64,000 bases of DNA from Dolomitihabitans soli (GCF_022213955.1 NZ_JAKNTW010000005.1:124001-188000), one strand, 5' to 3'; shown: positions 43,112 to 52,954, counted from the first letter of the stretch. Translations and numbers: made by a program. Notes: generated by a model from the sequence alone, not told the origin.

Positions 43112-44113
43112 TCAGCGGGACGACCATTCGGCCAGGATCTTTGCCTCCTTGGCGGGATCGATTCCGTGCTGGAGCTTTTCGGTGCTGAAGACCCGTCGCT
43201 CCTCCGGGATGTCGCGGAGCCACTCCCAGGTGTCGCGGACGGTCTCCGCGACGGGACGGCAGCGCAGTCCGGCGCCGAGGGCCTTGGCCGACGACATCTT
43301 CCAGAGGTTGGGCATGGTTCCCGTCCACAACGGGAACTCCGTCCAGGGCTGCACACTCCTTTCGAGCAGGAAGGAGTCGTCGGCCCAGACGAACTCGGCG
43401 TCTGCGCCGGTCACCGCCGCGCACTCGGCGAGCCAGCCCCCGTAGGTGACGGCGCCGGGCACCCCGCTGGTCAGGAACCGGTCGTCGGTGCCCGCCTCCG
43501 CCTGGTCGAGCGTGAAGACGGCGATGTCACGCGCGTCGATGAGCTGGATGGGGGTCGCCGGGTCGCCGGGCGCGAGGACCTGGCCGCCCCGGGCGATCCT
43601 GGTGAGCCACCAGGGGAGCCGGCCCACGTTCTCGTGCGGGCCGATGATGAGACCGGGCTGGATGATCAGCCGGTTGCCGTCGAAGCCCTCCTCGACGGCT
43701 CGCTCGCAGCCTGCCTTGAGCGTGCCGTACTCGCCGTCGTCGGGACCCGCGTCGGAGGCGCAGGCGAACAGCGGAGAACTCTCGTCGACCGGTTCGGCCG
43801 GAAAAGTGGAGATCGCGGAGATGCTGGAAATGAAGGCGTAGGTGGCGGCGTGACCGGACAGCGCGCGCACCGACTCGCCCACGTTGCGGGGCACGTAGCC
43901 GCACACGTCGATGACCGCGTCCCACTCGCGGCCCTCGGCGAGGCGATCGAGGTCGGCCGGTACGTGACGGTCGCCGCGCACCGCGTCGACACCGGGCAGG
44001 TCGGGCCCGGTTCTGCCCCGGTTGAACGTCGTCACCTGGTCCCCGCGCCGCAGCGCCTCCGCCACGATCGCCCTGCCGAGAAACTGGGATCCACCGATGA
44101 TCAGAACTTTCAT
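43112..44113 (-). CDS. NAD(P)-dependent epimerase/dehydratase (atypical SDR)
   Basis: 333 residues from ATG at 44113 (another ATG lies three codons earlier). N-terminal KVLIIGGSQFLGRAIVAEAL is the nucleotide-binding Rossmann motif; GRTGPDLPGVDAVRGDR and DVCGYVPRNV follow, and YGTLKAGCERAV gives a Tyr-x3-Lys like that of extended SDRs. The C-terminal half binds substrate. Chloroplast mRNA-binding-like and sugar epimerase-like relatives share this layout; substrate not evident. Directly downstream of, and on the same strand as, the SulP-carbonic anhydrase gene with about 100 bases between. Confidence 0.9.
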   Translation of the reverse strand: MKVLIIGGSQFLGRAIVAEALRRGDQVTTFNRGRTGPDLPGVDAVRGDRHVPADLDRLAEGREWDAVIDVCGYVPRNVGESVRALSGHAATYAFISSISAISTFPAEPVDESSPLFACASDAGPDDGEYGTLKAGCERAVEEGFDGNRLIIQPGLIIGPHENVGRLPWWLTRIARGGQVLAPGDPATPIQLIDARDIAVFTLDQAEAGTDDRFLTSGVPGAVTYGGWLAECAAVTGADAEFVWADDSFLLERSVQPWTEFPLWTGTMPNLWKMSSAKALGAGLRCRPVAETVRDTWEWLRDIPEERRVFSTEKLQHGIDPAKEAKILAEWSSR

Positions 44114-44181
44114 ACGCGCCATTCTTGGCGGATCGCCCGCGCCGCGTCGCCTTCCTTTCACTCGCAGCGCAAACCGTACGC

Positions 44182-44220
44182 GCAGAGCTGATCGGCAGAG
44201 CTGATCGGCAGAGCTGATCA
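44182..44220 (-). repeat. 13-bp triplication at the SulP-CA stop codon
   Basis: GCAGAGCTGATCG twice and GCAGAGCTGATCA once, head to tail on the + strand; the third copy ends with the gene's stop (TCA on this strand, 44218-44220). Confidence 0.88.
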
Positions 44221-46485
44221 GCAGATCTGGCGGCTGCGGTCGGTGGCGAGCGGCTCGAAGTTCTCGCGGTCGAGGACGTGCACCCGCGCGGACGGGATGT
44301 CGAAGTAGAGGCCGACCAGCTCCAGCCGGCCCGCCGCGACCTGCTCGACCACCTGCGGATACGTATGCAGGTTGGCCAGTTGCTGGATCACGTTCAGCCG
44401 GCAGAGCCGGTCGAGCGGCCCCGCGTCGGTGCCGTCGCTGTCCGTGCCGATGAACCTGGCCAGGCTGTGGTCGCCGTGCCGCAACCAGCGGCGCAGCCCC
44501 GGCAACTCCTCGACCTCGACCCCGCCGCTGAGCAGGGCGGCCATCGCCCCGCAGCCGGAGTGCCCGCAGACCGTGATCGTCCGTACGCCCAGGACATGGA
44601 TGGCGTACTCGATGGTGGCCATCACCGAGTCCTCCGGCGGAGCTGAGCCCATGCGCGGCACCAGGTTGCCGATGTTGCGCAGGGTGAACAGGTCGCCCGG
44701 CCCGCTCGCGGTGATCAGGCTGGGCACGATCCGCGAGTCGGCACAGGTGATGAACAGGTGGGAGGGCTCCTGCTTGCGGGCCATCCGGGTCAGGATCGGC
44801 CTGATCAGGTGCGCGGTCCTGCGGTGGAACTCGTGCGCGCCCGCCAGCAGATCGGGCCCGCCGGGGCCGCCCGCGGGGCTCCGGGCGGTGGTCACGGCGG
44901 TCGCTCCCGCGTTCGGCAACCCCTTGCGGCGGCGGTCGGCCCACGGCAGCCACCACCGCTCCGGGGCCCGCAGGGGTGTCTTGGCGGGGAACATCCTGGC
45001 GCCGCTGGCGGCCAGGGAGTACCACTCGTCGTGGAGTTCGTCGATGTGCACGATGCCGCCGGACCGCTCGTGCTCCAGCCGCCACGCGTGGATCGCCTCG
45101 AAGGCGGCGTTGTCCATGAAGTCGATGTTGAGGTCGAGGTCGACCGCCGTTCCCGGTGGTACGGCCCGCAGCCCGGCGGTGACCCGTGGCACGCCGAGAA
45201 AGGTGAGCGAACCGGCGATCAGCACATGCCACCGGCCGCCCGCGTCGGGCCTGAGCCGAACCGTCACCCAGGTGAGGCGGCGCAGGGCGAGCAGCGCGGC
45301 CAGGCCGAGGCCCAGCAGCACCCCCTCGGCCAGCCCGAGCAGCGCGACACCGCCGAACGTCACCACGTAGACCGGCACCTCGCCGTGGCCCCGCAGGTGC
45401 GGGATGTGGCCCAGGTTGATCATCTGGATGCCGATGAAGACGAGCAGCGCCGCCAGCGCCTCCATCGGGATGAGCTGGACGGTCCAGGCGAAGCCGACGG
45501 AGAACAGCAGCACCCACACCCCGTGCAGCGTCGCCGACCAGCGGCTGCGGCCGCCGGCCCGGACGTTGGTGGTGCTCCGGACGATCACCCCGGCGACCGG
45601 CAGCCCGCCGAGCGACCCGGACACGATGTTGGCGAGACCCTGCCCGGTGAGGTCCCTGTCGAGATCGGTGCGGGGACCGTCGTGCAGCCGGTCCACACCC
45701 ACCGAGCAGAGCAGGGACTCCACCCCGGCGAGCAGCGCGACCAGCAGGACGGCGCCGACGATCCCGTGCCAGTCACCCTGCGGCCACAGCGGCGACACCC
45801 AGCCGTCGAGGCTGCCGGACAGGTCGACGCGGCTCACGTCCCACCCGAACATCCAGGCGGTGATCGCCGCGACCAGCAGCGCGGCCAGCGGCGCGGGGAA
45901 CATCCGCAGTCCGGCGGGGAGCCGGGTCCAGATGATGAGGACCACGATGGTGAGCAGCCCGACACCCACCGCGTGGCTGTGGTTGCCCGCGATCTGGGCG
46001 GGCAGTTCCACCAGGTTCTCGATCGCGGACCGCTGCGGGCTGCCGCCGAGCACCACATGGAGTTGCGACAACGCGATGACCGCGCCGACGCCGGCCAGCA
46101 TGCCGTGCACGACCGCGGGAGAGACGGCGAGCGCCGCCCGGGCGACCCTGAAGACCCCGAGGACGAGTTGCACGACCCCGGCCAGCAAGGTGATCATGCA
46201 GGTCGCGCGCCAGCCGTAGGTGTGGACCAGGTCGGCCACGACCAGCGAGAGACCGGCGGCCGGACCGCTGACCTGCACCGCGGAACCGCCGCACAGACCT
46301 GCCACCACACCCCCCACCACGGCTGCGATGAGGCCGGCCACCAACGGTGCGCCGGAGGCCACCGCGATGCCGAGTGAGAGGGGCATGGCCACGAGGAAGA
46401 CCACCAGAGAGGCGGGCACGTCGTGTCTGAGCACGGAGGTGAGGCGACGCTGTGGAGTCGTCGTATCACTCAGAGTGTTCGTCAT
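44218..46485 (-). CDS. SulP-family anion transporter fused to beta-carbonic anhydrase
   Basis: 755 residues. Residues 20-405 are a SulP transporter: VPASLVVFLVAMPLSLGIAVASG, GGSAVQVSGPAAGLS, LTGQGLANIVSGSLGGLPV and about 11 spans. A STAS-like stretch (about 425-500, GTAVDLDLNIDFMDNAAFEAI) follows, then a beta-class carbonic anhydrase with zinc ligands Cys and Asp in LFITCADSRIVP and His/Cys in VCGHSGCGAM. The fusion couples bicarbonate/sulfate-type anion transport to CO2 hydration at the membrane; M. tuberculosis Rv3273 has the same build. All zinc ligands are intact. Promoter region is short (about 85 bases to the next gene). Confidence 0.93.
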   Translation of the reverse strand: MTNTLSDTTTPQRRLTSVLRHDVPASLVVFLVAMPLSLGIAVASGAPLVAGLIAAVVGGVVAGLCGGSAVQVSGPAAGLSLVVADLVHTYGWRATCMITLLAGVVQLVLGVFRVARAALAVSPAVVHGMLAGVGAVIALSQLHVVLGGSPQRSAIENLVELPAQIAGNHSHAVGVGLLTIVVLIIWTRLPAGLRMFPAPLAALLVAAITAWMFGWDVSRVDLSGSLDGWVSPLWPQGDWHGIVGAVLLVALLAGVESLLCSVGVDRLHDGPRTDLDRDLTGQGLANIVSGSLGGLPVAGVIVRSTTNVRAGGRSRWSATLHGVWVLLFSVGFAWTVQLIPMEALAALLVFIGIQMINLGHIPHLRGHGEVPVYVVTFGGVALLGLAEGVLLGLGLAALLALRRLTWVTVRLRPDAGGRWHVLIAGSLTFLGVPRVTAGLRAVPPGTAVDLDLNIDFMDNAAFEAIHAWRLEHERSGGIVHIDELHDEWYSLAASGARMFPAKTPLRAPERWWLPWADRRRKGLPNAGATAVTTARSPAGGPGGPDLLAGAHEFHRRTAHLIRPILTRMARKQEPSHLFITCADSRIVPSLITASGPGDLFTLRNIGNLVPRMGSAPPEDSVMATIEYAIHVLGVRTITVCGHSGCGAMAALLSGGVEVEELPGLRRWLRHGDHSLARFIGTDSDGTDAGPLDRLCRLNVIQQLANLHTYPQVVEQVAAGRLELVGLYFDIPSARVHVLDRENFEPLATDRSRQIC

Positions 46486-46569
46486 GAAACAGACCCTACG
46501 TGCAGGGCCCGTGCAGATTTGAAGTGGCTGAGAAACTGCTTTACATCTGGCGGAGAAAGGGTCGGGAAA

Positions 46570-48453
46570 TCAGCGGTAATAGTCGGGATAGTCGGGCTCG
46601 GCGGGGGCCCGGTGGTGGCCGCCGCGTCCGCCCGTCGCCGGCGAGGTGTCCGGCACGGCGGTCGGCTCGGGAGCTCCGCCGTACAGGTCGCTGTAGGTGG
46701 GCCAGTTGTTGTTGCCCGGCACGGCCGCCGAGGTCTGCTCGGACCAAGCGGGCGCGGGAACGGGGGCCGGGGTGGGCGCCTGGTAGCCGCCGGTGTTGTA
46801 GGAGTAGCCGGAGCCGCCGGACAGCACGTCGTCGGCGGGCGGTGTGTAGTCGTAGCCGGAGCCGGAGACGGCCCTGCTCGGACTGGTGGGTGTGCCGGTC
46901 GCGGGGGAGGGGCCGGTCACGGTGTCGGAGTCGTCGATCGTGGCCCAGCCGGCGCTGACCTCGTAGGACGGCGCCGCGTAGGAGCTGTCGTACGACGCCG
47001 CGGGGCGCTGGGGCTCGGCGGGGGCCTGCCAAGGGGAGGTCGAGGGGCCGGGGTCGTCGAGGATGTCGGCGGTGGCGGGCCAGCCGCCGTATCCCGGCTG
47101 CTGCTCGGAGACGGGGCTGGACAGCGGGTCGGACCCGCCGTAGGGCGTGGTGGCGAACGAGGTCGTCGCGGCGGGGGCGGCGGGGAACTGGCCGCTGGAA
47201 GCCGCGGGCCTGGCACCGGAGTGCGCGGCCGCGGGCCTGGCGCCGCTGCCCAGAGGATCGACGGAGAAGGAGCCGGCGCCGCGTGTCTGGGCGGCCGGGT
47301 AGGAGCCGCCCGACAGCGGGTCGTTCGTGACGGTGGGCCGGGGGCCCGTCAGCGGATCGGAGGAGATCACGGGGCGGGGCCCGGTGAGCGGGTCGGGCCT
47401 GACGGCGGGTCGCGGGCCGGTCAACGGGTCGTGCCCGTTGGCTCGCGAATCCATCAGCGGGTCGCGGGGTCCGGCGAGCGGGTCGTTCGTGACGGTGGGC
47501 CGGGGACCGGTCAGCGGGTCGTGTGCGGCGCCTCGCGGGCTGGTCAGCGGATCGTGTGCGGCGGCTCGCGGAGCGGTCAGCGGGTCGGGGCGCGACGGGG
47601 TGCGCGGGTCCTGCCGGGACGGGGTGCGCGGGCCGGTCAGCGGGTCGGGACGCGACGAGGTGCGGGGCTCGGGCCGGGCAGGAGTGCGCGGTGCGGCGGG
47701 ATCGGGTCGCGAGGGTGTGCGCGGCTCGGAGCGGGGAGCGGGCGGCGTACGGCGCGTGGCGCCGTTGGACCCCCGCCGTGGGGTGCCCGCGGGAGCGCGA
47801 CGAGGAGACCCGGCGGACGGCTGCGGCCTGGAAGGCAGGCGGTTCGGAGCCTCGCCGGCCTCAGGAGTCGGCGCGGAGAAGGTGACCGTCCGCTGCTCGG
47901 ACGCCATGGCCGCGGCGGAAACGGGGGCGGGAGTGACGGGCTCGACGAGATCGGCCAGACCGCTGGCGCGCGAGGCCGCCGGGGCGGGCATCTGGGTGGT
48001 CCGCTCGCCGGAGTCGGCGGCGGACTTCGCTTCTTCCTCGGACAGCGGGCGGCTGGCGCCCTTCCTGGCCGCGATGGTTCCGCCGAAACCGCCTTCGTCG
48101 GCGCGGACCCTGGTCCAGTAGCCGTCGTCGTAGTCGTCGGCGCCGCCGAACTCGTCTACACCGCGTTTACCGCGGGGCCCGGGGCGGCCGCCCGGCGGGC
48201 GGGGGCGCGGCGCGGGCTTCTCCACCGGCTCGTCGATGGGGCTGAGGTCGGGGCTGAAGTGGTGGACGCGCGGCTCTCTGGTGGCGAAGTCGTCGCAGGA
48301 GAGCTCACCCGCGACCTCCGCCTGTTCGGCCATCTTCTTACGCCGGTCGGCTGGAAGGGAGCTCTCCCGTCGGTTCATCGACCGCATACCCAGCACGACG
48401 ACGACGAGCACGAGGAGCACGACGGCGACCAGACTACCTACGACCGGGATCAT
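46570..48453 (-). CDS. Membrane-anchored Pro/Ser-rich repeat protein
   Basis: 627 residues from ATG with GAGGG upstream. One N-terminal span (VVGSLVAVVLLVLVVVVLG) is followed by a basic/acidic region with LSCDDFATREPRVHHFSPD, then 500 residues of low complexity rich in Pro, Ser, Thr, Arg and Gly. Its centre (about 270-400) repeats DPLTGPR(P/T) about a dozen times in variants such as NDPLAGPRD and HDPLTSPRG. The C-terminus is Tyr/Gly/Ser rich. Type II-like topology with the single span first suggests a cytosolic or cell-wall disordered tail, as in mycelial actinomycete scaffold proteins. No catalytic motif; function unknown. Confidence 0.75.
   Translation of the reverse strand: MIPVVGSLVAVVLLVLVVVVLGMRSMNRRESSLPADRRKKMAEQAEVAGELSCDDFATREPRVHHFSPDLSPIDEPVEKPAPRPRPPGGRPGPRGKRGVDEFGGADDYDDGYWTRVRADEGGFGGTIAARKGASRPLSEEEAKSAADSGERTTQMPAPAASRASGLADLVEPVTPAPVSAAAMASEQRTVTFSAPTPEAGEAPNRLPSRPQPSAGSPRRAPAGTPRRGSNGATRRTPPAPRSEPRTPSRPDPAAPRTPARPEPRTSSRPDPLTGPRTPSRQDPRTPSRPDPLTAPRAAAHDPLTSPRGAAHDPLTGPRPTVTNDPLAGPRDPLMDSRANGHDPLTGPRPAVRPDPLTGPRPVISSDPLTGPRPTVTNDPLSGGSYPAAQTRGAGSFSVDPLGSGARPAAAHSGARPAASSGQFPAAPAATTSFATTPYGGSDPLSSPVSEQQPGYGGWPATADILDDPGPSTSPWQAPAEPQRPAASYDSSYAAPSYEVSAGWATIDDSDTVTGPSPATGTPTSPSRAVSGSGYDYTPPADDVLSGGSGYSYNTGGYQAPTPAPVPAPAWSEQTSAAVPGNNNWPTYSDLYGGAPEPTAVPDTSPATGGRGGHHRAPAEPDYPDYYR
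47300..47690 (-). repeat. Degenerate DPLTGPRP-coding repeats
   Basis: GGTCAGCGGGTCG-type units recur irregularly every 30-45 bases across the middle of the Pro-rich gene, coding about twelve DPL(T/A)(G/S/A)PR motifs. Confidence 0.8.
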
Positions 48454-48636
48454 TGCACCACCCTCAAGGCCATGGCCTGCCAGCGGCGCCGGTGAGATCG
48501 CGCGGCCATTGACGCGACCTGCCCAAATTGATCATCTACGCTCAGCGGTTGGATCTGATTGTGTCGGACCACTATGACCGTTGTCACACCCTAAGTGAAG
48601 AATTGGTAACCATTACTACCTCCGGTGCTCGGCAGG

Positions 48637-49215
48637 TCACTCGATGTGAACCGATGTCAGGCGACCCCGGGCGATGGTCCGGTCCGCGATGCGCTCCAAG
48701 GTGTCGGAGAGTAGGGCACCCTCCTTGAGGTTCACCTTGGCACTGAGCGCATAGACAGTGAAACGATAGTTGCCATCGGGCCTGCATGGGGCCGAGTAGC
48801 CAACCTTGCCACTCGTCGTGCGCCCCTGTCTGGCACCTTTCGGGAGGTTGGCGTCGAGGTTCTCCCCCAGCTCGGTGGTGCGCGGGTCGATGTCGAACAG
48901 CACCCAGTGCACCTCCGCTCCGGCTCGAGCGTTGTCGGCGTCGACCACGACGGCCATCGACTTGGTCTGTGGTGAGGGGACCCCCGACCAGCGCAACGGC
49001 GGGCTGCCGAGCTTGCCCTTGCAGGAGTAACCCGCCGGAAGCGGGGCACTCTCACTGAGGCGCGGGCTTGACACGCTGATCGAATCGAGGGGCTGGCCCG
49101 TGGCCGAGCCGTCGCCCAGGATCCCGCAGCCGGTGGCGACGCTCGCGAACGCGCAGGCAGCCACCGTGTGTACGGCGGCGCGCCACGCGTGCGCTGATCT
49201 CCTAGGCTGCCCCAT
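48637..49215 (-). CDS. YbhB/YbcL-type (PEBP) lipoprotein
   Basis: 192 residues. A signal sequence with a lipobox-like end (FASVATGC, Cys about 30) suggests a lipoprotein. The remainder is a phosphatidylethanolamine-binding/Raf kinase inhibitor-like fold: LGSPPLRWSGVPSPQTKSMAVVVDD-type core (here VVVDADN), VHWVLFDIDP, and YSAPCRPDGNYRFTVYALS. Bacterial YbhB/YbcL proteins bind small anionic ligands and are of unclear role. No ribosome site precedes the ATG, so the transcript may be leaderless. Stands apart between the Pro-rich gene and the BTAD regulator. Confidence 0.85.
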   Translation of the reverse strand: MGQPRRSAHAWRAAVHTVAACAFASVATGCGILGDGSATGQPLDSISVSSPRLSESAPLPAGYSCKGKLGSPPLRWSGVPSPQTKSMAVVVDADNARAGAEVHWVLFDIDPRTTELGENLDANLPKGARQGRTTSGKVGYSAPCRPDGNYRFTVYALSAKVNLKEGALLSDTLERIADRTIARGRLTSVHIE

Positions 49216-49309
49216 GACCGTTGATGCTACGCGGATCTGGAAGAAGTGCTGACCGGATCGACGGGTTCAGTACCGTCGAGATGACCGGGAATCAGCCACA
49301 ATCGAGGGC

Positions 49310-52300
49310 ATGGACAGGGTGAGCGGGGACCCGCGCGTGAGCTTCGCCGTCCTCGGCCACCTGGAGATCCGTCTCGACGGCGAGGTCGTCGAAGTGAGCG
49401 GGCACCGGCTCAGGACACTGCTCTGTCTCCTCCTCCTGGAACCCGGCCGGACGGTCGGTCTGGGCACCCTCGTCGCGGGAGTCTGGGAAGATCATCCGCC
49501 GGTGGGCGTCGGCAACGCGCTTCAGTCGCTGGTCTCCCGGTTGCGATCGGTGCTGGGCCCGCGACTGGTCGCCGCCGACAACTCCGGCTACCGTCTCGCG
49601 ATCGAGCCCCGGCAACTCGACTCCCATCGCTTCGCCCGCCTGGCGGCCGAGGGAGCGAGGGAACTGGACGGGGGAGCCCCCGACGCCGCCGCCGAGACCC
49701 TCCGGGCCGCGCTCGCGTTGTGGCGCGGTCCCGCCTTCGCCGACCTCACGGGCAACCAGGCCGCCGCCGCCGAAATCACCAGGCTCGACTCGCTCCGGCT
49801 GGCCGCCGTGGAGGACCGCTTCGAGGCCGGCCTCCTGCTCGGCCGTACCGCCGAGGCGGTCGCCGAACTGCCCGCGCTGATCGCCGCCCACCCGCTCCGC
49901 GAGCGACTGCGCGGCCAGCAGATGCGCGCCCTGTACGGCACGGGCCGTCATGTTGAGGCCCTCGCCGCCTACGAGAGGGCACGCGCGAGTTTCGCCGCCG
50001 AACTCGGCGTCGATCCCTCGCCCGAACTCTCCCGCCTGCACGTCGCGATGCTCCGCCGTGACTGGACCGAACCCCGGCCCGCCCAGCCGGTACGGCCCGC
50101 CCGAGACGCCCACGACGACGGCCGCACCCAGGACACCCCTCCCACCCAGGACACCCCTCCCACCTGGGGCGACCCGGACGCCCGGGGCGTCCGCGAGCCC
50201 GCCGCCGGGGACGTCTCCGATGCCCGGGAGCTTCGCGAGCCCGCCGCCGGGGGCGTCGAGGACGTCCGTGAGTCCGCTACCCGCGACGCCCCTGCCGCCC
50301 AGAGTGTCCGCGATCTCGCCACACTGGACGCCCCCGGGACCCGGGAGGCCGCCGATGCCCCCGGACCCCGGCAGATCCACCGTCCCGCCCCCCACGACGA
50401 CGACAGGGGCAGACGGCGAGGCAACCTGCGGGCCCGTCTCACCAGCTTCGTCGGGCGTGAGCGCGACGTGGCCAGGACCGGGGAACTGCTCGCCGAGCGG
50501 CGGCTGGTCACCCTGCTCGGCCCGGGAGGCGCGGGCAAGACCCGTCTCGCGATCGAGTCGGCCGAGGCCATGGCCGAAACAGGGACCGAAACAGGGACCG
50601 GAATAGGGGCCGGAATAGGGGCCGAGGTCGAGACCGGGGATGCGATCAGGCGGATGCCCGACGGGGTGTGGCTGGCCGAACTGGCCTCGGTGCGGGATCC
50701 GGGGGAGGTGCCGCAGGCGGTGCTGACCGCGATGGGCGTGCGTGACCCGATCGCGTCGGCGGCCCGGCCGGCGACGCAGCCGGACGGCGACCCCGTCGAC
50801 CCGAGCACCCGGCTGGTGGACGTGATCGCCCGGCGTGAGCTGCTGCTGATCCTGGACAACTGCGAGCACGTGGTGGAGGCCGCCGCCGTACTGGCCGACA
50901 GGTTGCTGGCCGAGTGCCCGAGGGTGCGCGTCCTCGCGACGAGCCGCGAACCGCTCGGCATCACCGGCGAGACCCTGTGGCCCGTCGGACCGCTCGGCCT
51001 GCCCCCCGACGACGTGATCGGCGACCTGACCGAGGAGGACGCCCTGCGCCACCCGGCGGTCAGGCTGTTCGCCGACCGGGCCTCCGCCGTACGCCCGGGA
51101 TACCGTTTCGGCGATGAGGTGTCCGCCGTGGCCCGGATCTGCCGCGAGCTCGACGGCATGCCGCTGGCCATCGAGCTCGCCGCGGCCCGTCTGCGCGCAC
51201 TGTCCGCCCGTCAGATCGCCGATCGGCTCGGCGACCGGTTCCGGCTGCTCACCGGCGGCAGCCGTACCGCGTTGCCCCGCCACCAGACGCTGCGCGCGGT
51301 CGTCTCCTGGAGCTGGGACCTGCTCGACGACGCCGAGCGCACCCTCGCGGCCCGGCTGGCGGTGTTCGGCGGCGGCGCGACGCTCGACAGCGCGGAACAG
51401 ATCTGCGCGGGCGGCGGCGTCGACCCGGCCGACGTGCTCGAAGTGCTGGCCCGCCTGGTCGACAAGTCCCTGCTGACCGCCGAGGACGGCCGCTACCGCA
51501 TGCTGGAGACCGTCCGCGCCTACGCCGCCGAGCGCCTCGCCGAGTCCGGCGAGGAGGACCGGGTACGGCAGGCGCACGCGCGGTTCTTCACCGGATTCGC
51601 CGAGTCGGCGGAGCCGGGGTTGCGTGGCGGCGAGCAACTCGGCCGGATCGCCGATCTGACGGCCGAACACGACAACCTGGCCACGGCCCTGCGCTGGTCG
51701 ATCGACGCGGGCGTCAGCGATCTGGTGTTGCGGCTGGTGGGAGCACTCGCGTGGTACTGGTGGCTGGTCGGGCACCGGGTCGAGGGCGCGCACCGGGCAC
51801 GCGAGGCGCTGCGGCTGGCCGGTGACGCGGATCCGGACCTGCTGGCGATGGCGCACATGTCGTTCGCCATGAACGCCAGTGGCGCCTCGATCTTCGGCCA
51901 GGAGCCGTACGCCTCACTGGAGACCGCCGTCAAGCTGGTCCGTGATCACTGCACGCCGCCGCTGACGCCGTTCCTCGCGCTGGCCGAGCCGATCCACGCA
52001 CTCTACGGCGGCCGCTGGTCCGAGGAGGTGGAAGAGATGTTCGACGGGCTGATCGGGCATCCCGACCCGTGGGTGATCGCGGCGGCCTACATGATGCGCG
52101 GGCACGTCCACTTCAACGGGGGCCGGATCGCGGAGGGCCGGGCCGACCTCACCGAGTCGCTGCGGCGGTTCCGGGTGACCGGCGACCGGTGGGGCATCGG
52201 CAACGCCCTCGCCACGCTCGCCGAACTGGACTTCCTCAAGGGCGAGCCGGCACGGTCGATCTCCGCGATGCGCGAGGCGATCGCCTACATCGAGGAGCTC

Positions 52301-52954
52301 GGCGCGGTGGAGGACACCCTGTACATGCGGTGCCGCCTGGCGGCCGGACTCAGGCTGGCCGGTGACCGGGAGGCGGCCGACCGGGTCCTCGCGGAGGCGC
52401 TGGCACTGGCGTCCGGGGTGGGAGACGTGATCGGGGAGTCGGGCGTGCAGACCGTGCTCGGCGACTTCGCCCGCGAGGACGGCGACCTGACGACCGCCCG
52501 CCGCCGTTACGCCGCCGCGTCGGCTCTGATCGACGACCGGGAGAGGATGCCGGAGCAGGTGAGGTCGCTGCTGGACAGTTCGCTCGCGATGCTGGCAGAG
52601 GCCGAGGGCGAGCTGGAGCAGGCCCGGCTGCTGCACATGCGGTCGCTCGCGCAGGCCGAGCGAGTCGCCGACGGGCCCGCGCTCAGCGTGGCGGTCATCG
52701 GCTGCGCGGCGCTGGCGCTCGCCGACGGGGACGCCCCGCTCGCCGCCACCCTGCTGGGCGGTGCGGCGGCCATCAGGGGCATCGACCAGGTGATCGACTT
52801 CGATCATGTACGGGTCACCGAGACGGCGAAGGCCGCGCTCGACCCGGAAGACTTCTCCCGGTGCTTCGAGCGCGGCCGTGGCCTGCCGTCCACCGAGATC
52901 GCCGCCCTCGCGGGCGACCTCGGCCGAGGCGGCGATCCTGGCGCGGAGATCTAG
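49310..52954 (+). CDS. BTAD/AfsR-like large transcriptional regulator with ATPase domain
   Basis: 1214 residues. Residues 10-95 are a winged-helix of the OmpR/SARP kind (FAVLGHLEIRLDGEVVEVSGH, ALQSLVSRLRSVLG), 100-250 the BTAD helical domain (FEAGLLLGRTAEAVAELPALI), 250-385 a low-complexity linker with short repeats, then an NB-ARC/STAND ATPase with Walker A LLGPGGAGKTRLAIE (about 400), Walker B LLLILDNCEHVVEA, CRELDGMPLAIELAAARLRAL. From about 690 to the end tetratricopeptide-like helices follow. AfsR-type proteins activate secondary metabolism or stress genes in an ATP-dependent way. No biosynthetic cluster is adjacent. ATG has a short-spaced GAGGG and a CACAAT box just upstream; transcription may be near-leaderless. 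Confidence 0.9.
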   Translation: MDRVSGDPRVSFAVLGHLEIRLDGEVVEVSGHRLRTLLCLLLLEPGRTVGLGTLVAGVWEDHPPVGVGNALQSLVSRLRSVLGPRLVAADNSGYRLAIEPRQLDSHRFARLAAEGARELDGGAPDAAAETLRAALALWRGPAFADLTGNQAAAAEITRLDSLRLAAVEDRFEAGLLLGRTAEAVAELPALIAAHPLRERLRGQQMRALYGTGRHVEALAAYERARASFAAELGVDPSPELSRLHVAMLRRDWTEPRPAQPVRPARDAHDDGRTQDTPPTQDTPPTWGDPDARGVREPAAGDVSDARELREPAAGGVEDVRESATRDAPAAQSVRDLATLDAPGTREAADAPGPRQIHRPAPHDDDRGRRRGNLRARLTSFVGRERDVARTGELLAERRLVTLLGPGGAGKTRLAIESAEAMAETGTETGTGIGAGIGAEVETGDAIRRMPDGVWLAELASVRDPGEVPQAVLTAMGVRDPIASAARPATQPDGDPVDPSTRLVDVIARRELLLILDNCEHVVEAAAVLADRLLAECPRVRVLATSREPLGITGETLWPVGPLGLPPDDVIGDLTEEDALRHPAVRLFADRASAVRPGYRFGDEVSAVARICRELDGMPLAIELAAARLRALSARQIADRLGDRFRLLTGGSRTALPRHQTLRAVVSWSWDLLDDAERTLAARLAVFGGGATLDSAEQICAGGGVDPADVLEVLARLVDKSLLTAEDGRYRMLETVRAYAAERLAESGEEDRVRQAHARFFTGFAESAEPGLRGGEQLGRIADLTAEHDNLATALRWSIDAGVSDLVLRLVGALAWYWWLVGHRVEGAHRAREALRLAGDADPDLLAMAHMSFAMNASGASIFGQEPYASLETAVKLVRDHCTPPLTPFLALAEPIHALYGGRWSEEVEEMFDGLIGHPDPWVIAAAYMMRGHVHFNGGRIAEGRADLTESLRRFRVTGDRWGIGNALATLAELDFLKGEPARSISAMREAIAYIEELGAVEDTLYMRCRLAAGLRLAGDREAADRVLAEALALASGVGDVIGESGVQTVLGDFAREDGDLTTARRRYAAASALIDDRERMPEQVRSLLDSSLAMLAEAEGELEQARLLHMRSLAQAERVADGPALSVAVIGCAALALADGDAPLAATLLGGAAAIRGIDQVIDFDHVRVTETAKAALDPEDFSRCFERGRGLPSTEIAALAGDLGRGGDPGAEI

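Noticed and set aside
43112-45517. One long frame joining the epimerase with upstream DNA
   Set aside because: Only the part after 44113 has a Rossmann fold; the rest is a shifted shadow of the SulP-CA gene.
49292-51856. An 854-codon open frame antisense to the BTAD regulator
   Set aside because: Opposite strand of a protein with clear HTH, BTAD and Walker motifs; the antisense reading is low complexity.
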